The notes beneath the pieces were generated by a model. That model did not search any database, was not told the origin of the DNA, and saw nothing but the letters and a program-made list of their open reading frames with translations. A DNA stretch of 10,660 nt from Bryobacteraceae bacterium. GTDB taxonomy: Bacteria; Acidobacteriota; Terriglobia; Bryobacterales; Bryobacteraceae. Shown here one piece after another: positions 7,698 to 10,660 of this stretch (the first letter of the stretch is position 1; each line of letters starts with the position of its first letter). A program made the position numbers and the translations under genes. The DNA is taken from positions 1-10,660 of the forward strand of contig JAICMB010000066.1 of assembly GCA_025929455.1 (NCBI GenBank), in the 5' to 3' direction.

Positions 7698-8501
7698 CTA
7701 GCTTGTTCGCTTAGCGCCAGAATAGGAGTAATAGCCGTAGTCAGTCGTCCTGGCAAGAGGCCATTCCGGCACACAGTTGAGTACAACCCCCGCGAGCTTC
7801 TCTTTTGCGATCGTACGGACAGCCGCGTTAAACGTCGTGCGCTTTGTGTAGTCAGGCCGCGCTACGAGGACCACTTTGTCGGCCTGTGCTTCGATGAGAG
7901 CGTATTCCGCAACTGCGCCGACCGGAGGCGTATCGATAACGACGTAATCGAACAATTCACGAAGCGAGGTGCACAGATCACGCCACCCGAGCGAATCGAT
8001 CAGCTCCATCGGATTCACGGACGGCGCGCCTGCCGTAAGCACGTGCAGATTGGGCAGCTCGCTCAGCCTGAAAACGGCTTGTTCGAGCGTACACTCGCCT
8101 GACAAAAGTCCCGCGAGCCCCATCCCGATCGGAATTCCCAGTTGCTGGTGAACGGTGGGCCATCGCAGGTCTCCGTCCACCAAAAGAACACGGCATTCAC
8201 CCTTGAGCGACAGCACGCCCGCGAGATTGATGGTCGTCGTACTTTTGCCGTCTCCAGGCCCAGCGCTCGTTACGATAAACATGCGCGGGTTGCCCGGTAG
8301 CAGTTTCAGCTTGGCTTTTAGTATGCGGTATTGGTCGCCTTCGCGCACACTCTCCTCATCGAACGGAAAGACCGGAGCATTGGCAGGTACCTGGCGCTCA
8401 ACGGTCGAGAACGGGAACGCAAGGCGGTCCTTCGGAGGCGCACTCGAAAGGGGCGTGCCGCTGACGGAAACAACGGCCGGGCGGCTCTGAAACGTCAACA
8501 T
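7698..8501 (-). CDS. CpsD/Wzc-type cytoplasmic tyrosine autokinase (BY-kinase)
   Basis: A 267-residue P-loop ATPase of the bacterial tyrosine kinase family, which controls polysaccharide chain length and export by cycles of autophosphorylation and binding to the Wzz-like partner. Visible motifs: Walker A SAGPGDGKST (79-88), Walker A' LLVDGDLR (106-113), Walker B VVIDTPP (187-193), and a C-terminal tyrosine cluster DYGYYSY (Tyr 255, 257, 258, 260). The ExxRxxR oligomerisation motif of the family appears in conservative form as D56-x-x-R59-x-x-K62. There is no membrane segment. The ATG at 8501 overlaps the end of the co-polymerase gene by 7 bases (ATGTTGA) and no ribosome-binding site is visible, so translational coupling is likely. 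The frame stays open 56 codons further upstream, but that stretch (RRPGGRTGVGD...) is basic, unlike the family, and lies inside the previous gene. Many systems associated with exosortase A have the same kinase type; no exosortase is in view. Confidence 0.93.
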   Translation of the reverse strand: MLTFQSRPAVVSVSGTPLSSAPPKDRLAFPFSTVERQVPANAPVFPFDEESVREGDQYRILKAKLKLLPGNPRMFIVTSAGPGDGKSTTTINLAGVLSLKGECRVLLVDGDLRWPTVHQQLGIPIGMGLAGLLSGECTLEQAVFRLSELPNLHVLTAGAPSVNPMELIDSLGWRDLCTSLRELFDYVVIDTPPVGAVAEYALIEAQADKVVLVARPDYTKRTTFNAAVRTIAKEKLAGVVLNCVPEWPLARTTDYGYYSYSGAKRTS

Positions 8502-10198
8502 AGTATCGATTTTGCAAACAGTTCGGGATTTGCCTTCGCGGGAGTCGTAATGATGGGTACCCGGCTTAACACCGGAATGTCGCCCGGCATTTCCCACTCG
8601 CCGAGAATTACGCCGCTGGCCATCTCGCGTGCAATCGCCGACGCCAGTCCGCCCGCCAGGCCGACGCACACCGACATAGCGTACAGCACCATATACTTCG
8701 GCTTCTTGGGTTTTTCCGGAACGTGCGCGCGATCAAGGACCCGGAATCGTTCAGCCTTTTCACGCTTTTCAAGGTCGCTCGACATGTCGGCGGCGATCTT
8801 CTTGTCCAGGAGCGAGCGGTAATTCGCCTTGGAGATCTCATAATCGCGTGTCAAGGCCGCCATCTGTTGCTCGCGGATCGGCATTTGTTCGATCCGGCGC
8901 TGCTGGCCTGCGATTTGCGCCAACGTATTTTCGCGGTCTGCGGTTCGCGTCCTTATCTCCTCAACGGTGACCTTCAACTGTGACGTCAGCGTCTGAACGC
9001 GCTCGTGCGCGGCGGCCCACTCACGCCGAAGCTCCGGCGGATCCTGAGGGGTGGGAACGCTCGTCTTCACGTTCGCCGGTTTCGCGCGTTTTGCGGCGGC
9101 TTGGTCTTCGAAGCTCTCCTGTTGCAGGGCCGCCGCGAGCTCCGCCACCAGTCGACGGACATCAGGGTGTTCGTCCGAGTACCGCAGCCGGGCCGCCGCG
9201 AGTTCCGTCTCGAGAACCTCGGAGCGCTTCTTCGGATGCCCGGGTACGTTCAGGTTCGGCTCGACGCTCCTTTTTCGCGGCGCTCGCGCCGCCGCTAACG
9301 CACGTTCGGCCGCTGCCTCATCGCCCTTCGCCGTGTTTAGCGCGTTCTCGAGGACAACCTTGTTCTGTTGCGCCCGGTTGAGAGCGTCCTCGTTCCCCTG
9401 TAGGCGCATTTGCACGTTCGTCATCATCGCAAGCAGCGAGTTCTCCTGCTGCGGCAGCTCGCCATTGTGTTGTATCTTGTACGTACTTACTGCCTTTTCC
9501 TGCTCGTCGAGCTCCCGCTTGGCGTCCTGCAGTTCTTTTTCGATGAATTCCGAAGTTCCTTCGGCCCGCGTGGCTCGATTGCGGAGATTCTCTTTCACGT
9601 ACAACTCTGTGATGCGGTTCACCACTTTCGCCACAATCACTGGATCCGGACCCTGGTAGCTGATGCGAAACGCGCCCGGGCGGTTCCCGCCCAAGCCTTT
9701 CTCCAGCGTGATCTCGATATCGTGCCGCATCATTGCGATAACTTCGTCGCGGACGTGCGTCTTCCGGGCTGCTGGGTACAAATGGAACTCATCAATGATT
9801 TGATTTAAACGTGTCGTGCTCTGCACTTCCTCGCTGAGGGTCGCAAGTTGCTCTTGCACGTCGTCAGCGACCGTCGACTCCACAAACTTCTCCGGTACCT
9901 TTTGGGGATCTACGAGTACCAGCGCCTCGGCTTCATAAACTGGCGGCAGGCGCCGAACAATCGCGATCCCGCCCGCCGTGACCAGTACCCCGACAGTGAA
10001 GATCAGCAGCTTGTGTTTCCAGCAGGCACGCGCAAGCGATAACGGGTGTATGGCGGCCGCGATGAACTGCGCTCCCGCCGTTTGCGCCTTCGCGGCGGGC
10101 TTTTGAATCGAGAGCGACACTGCATTGACACAGTGCACGCCCGTGGCCATGTCGGCGCTCACCGCCCTCGTCGCTCCTCGACCGATCCCATCCACCAT
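8495..10198 (-). CDS. Wzz/GumC-type polysaccharide co-polymerase (chain-length determinant)
   Basis: A 567-residue inner-membrane protein with the classic two-helix layout. Membrane segment 1 is about residues 62-82 (LLIFTVGVLVTAGGIAIV). It is followed by the Wzz domain (PPVYEAEALVLVDPQ), then a long periplasmic coiled-coil region of about residues 200-460, rich in Glu, Arg, Gln and Ala. Before membrane segment 2 (about 501-523, VLYAMSVCVGLAGGLASAIA) stands the family's proline motif AHVPEKPKKPK. A 44-residue cytoplasmic tail with PVLSRVPII, the usual contact patch for the kinase, ends the protein. The kinase is a separate, overlapping gene, as in CpsC/CpsD pairs and unlike fused Wzc. The start is uncertain: ATG 10198 has no ribosome-binding site; ATG 10150 has purine-rich GAGG stretches upstream; both leave about 45-60 residues before the first helix. 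It begins 24 bases after the stop of the preceding gene, so the two are probably one operon. Confidence 0.92.
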   Translation of the reverse strand: MVDGIGRGATRAVSADMATGVHCVNAVSLSIQKPAAKAQTAGAQFIAAAIHPLSLARACWKHKLLIFTVGVLVTAGGIAIVRRLPPVYEAEALVLVDPQKVPEKFVESTVADDVQEQLATLSEEVQSTTRLNQIIDEFHLYPAARKTHVRDEVIAMMRHDIEITLEKGLGGNRPGAFRISYQGPDPVIVAKVVNRITELYVKENLRNRATRAEGTSEFIEKELQDAKRELDEQEKAVSTYKIQHNGELPQQENSLLAMMTNVQMRLQGNEDALNRAQQNKVVLENALNTAKGDEAAAERALAAARAPRKRSVEPNLNVPGHPKKRSEVLETELAAARLRYSDEHPDVRRLVAELAAALQQESFEDQAAAKRAKPANVKTSVPTPQDPPELRREWAAAHERVQTLTSQLKVTVEEIRTRTADRENTLAQIAGQQRRIEQMPIREQQMAALTRDYEISKANYRSLLDKKIAADMSSDLEKREKAERFRVLDRAHVPEKPKKPKYMVLYAMSVCVGLAGGLASAIAREMASGVILGEWEMPGDIPVLSRVPIITTPAKANPELFAKSILC

Positions 10199-10222
10199 GT
10201 TGCCGGTGCAAGAGTTTGGGAA

Positions 10223-10660
10223 CTAGTGCCCGGAATTCGGATAGCTCCGTGTGCCTGCTTTCCGACTCTTACAGAAGATCACGTCTACCCAATAGTTCGT
10301 CGCCTGAAACGTTTCCGTTGGAACCGCGCCAGGCTCACCATACCGGAATACGCCGTTCTCATTGCCCTGGCCGCCAAGCGCGTACACCGGTCCCGCCTGC
10401 GCCTGCCGTTGCTCAAACCAGCTTCCGTCAGCGGCATAGTGCCCCTTCGGCGCGAAGTAAGACGCGATATACGTCGCTTTGGCCTCGATCGGAACCGGTG
10501 TGTTGAAAAAAGCGTTCTGCCAGCCCGTTACCGTTTCGTCGCCGAATGTCGCTGTTGCTAGCAGCCGCCCATCTCCACTCCACAGATGTGCGACGTGCGG
10601 GCCCTCGTTCTGCGCGGCCTTGTAAAAACGTATGCCCGCTAAGAATCCGGGAGAATTCGA
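10223..10660 (-). CDS. C-terminal part of a DUF4082-domain protein (start beyond right edge)
   Basis: Reading the minus strand from base 10660 gives 145 residues without a stop until TAG at 10223-10225; no start lies in the window. The residues match a DUF4082 domain: GIRFYKAAQNEGPHVAHLWS, GDETVTGWQNAFF, ATYIASYFAPKGHYAADGSW, ENGVFRYG and ATNYWVDVIF. The same landmarks occur in the DUF4082 domain of the large secreted protein at about 5615-5180 (GLRFYKSAANTGTH, TYVASYFAPSGHYSA, STNYWVDVVF), so the two are homologous modules. The chain ends with a short basic tail, CKSRKAGTRSYPNSGH. DUF4082 is a beta-sandwich domain usually found in secreted proteins next to sugar-active modules; its function is not established. 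The nature of the rest of this protein cannot be seen. The 24-base gap to the co-polymerase gene suggests cotranscription. Confidence 0.87.
   Translation of the reverse strand, partial: SNSPGFLAGIRFYKAAQNEGPHVAHLWSGDGRLLATATFGDETVTGWQNAFFNTPVPIEAKATYIASYFAPKGHYAADGSWFEQRQAQAGPVYALGGQGNENGVFRYGEPGAVPTETFQATNYWVDVIFCKSRKAGTRSYPNSGH

Noticed and set aside
8502..8669. Longer kinase reading frame starting upstream at 8669
   Set aside because: It would add 56 basic, low-similarity residues inside the co-polymerase gene; the ATG at 8501 fits the family length and the usual short overlap.
9051..9659. Plus-strand open frame of 202 codons rich in Ser, Phe and Cys
   Set aside because: Antisense to the Glu/Ala/Arg-rich coiled coil of the co-polymerase; its composition is what the complement of such codons gives.

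Overview
The window is a compact stretch of high-GC bacterial DNA in which every gene I can support lies on the minus strand, so transcription runs from the right edge (10660) to the left edge (1). The content is an exopolysaccharide export and cell-surface locus. The mix of BACON-like repeats, DUF4082 modules, a dimethylformamidase-like secreted protein and a separate polysaccharide co-polymerase plus tyrosine autokinase pair looks like Acidobacteriota, most like the Solibacter/Bryobacter group. That placement is inferred from protein style only; there is no rRNA or other phylogenetic marker here.

In transcription order: (1) 10660-10223, the C-terminal part of a protein ending in a DUF4082 domain, whose start lies outside the window; (2) 10198-8495, a Wzz/GumC-type chain-length determinant with two membrane segments and a long periplasmic coiled coil; (3) 8501-7698, a cytoplasmic CpsD/Wzc-type tyrosine autokinase, overlapping the previous gene by 7 bases; (4) a 138-base gap, then 7559-2067, a very large secreted protein: dimethylformamidase-large-subunit-like domain, Ig-like domain, DUF4082, then a C-terminal half built from a triplicated lectin-like module separated by BACON-like beta-sandwich domains; (5) a 257-base gap with a stem-loop just after the stop of gene 4, then 1809-49, a secreted TIG plus right-handed beta-helix protein with a C-terminal dockerin-like pair of calcium loops. 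Bases 1-48 hold nothing I can call.

How they may fit together (inference): genes 2 and 3 form the regulated inner-membrane machine that sets polymer length and export, with the kinase docking on the cytoplasmic tail of the co-polymerase and cycling through phosphorylation of its C-terminal tyrosine cluster. The two large secreted proteins, and probably the truncated one, have sugar-binding or sugar-processing folds and would act outside the cell on the exported polymer or on environmental glycans. No glycosyltransferase, polymerase, flippase or outer-membrane channel lies in the window; these may lie beyond the right edge.

No RNA genes, CRISPR arrays, insertion sequences or phage genes were seen. 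No gap between genes exceeds 300 bases.
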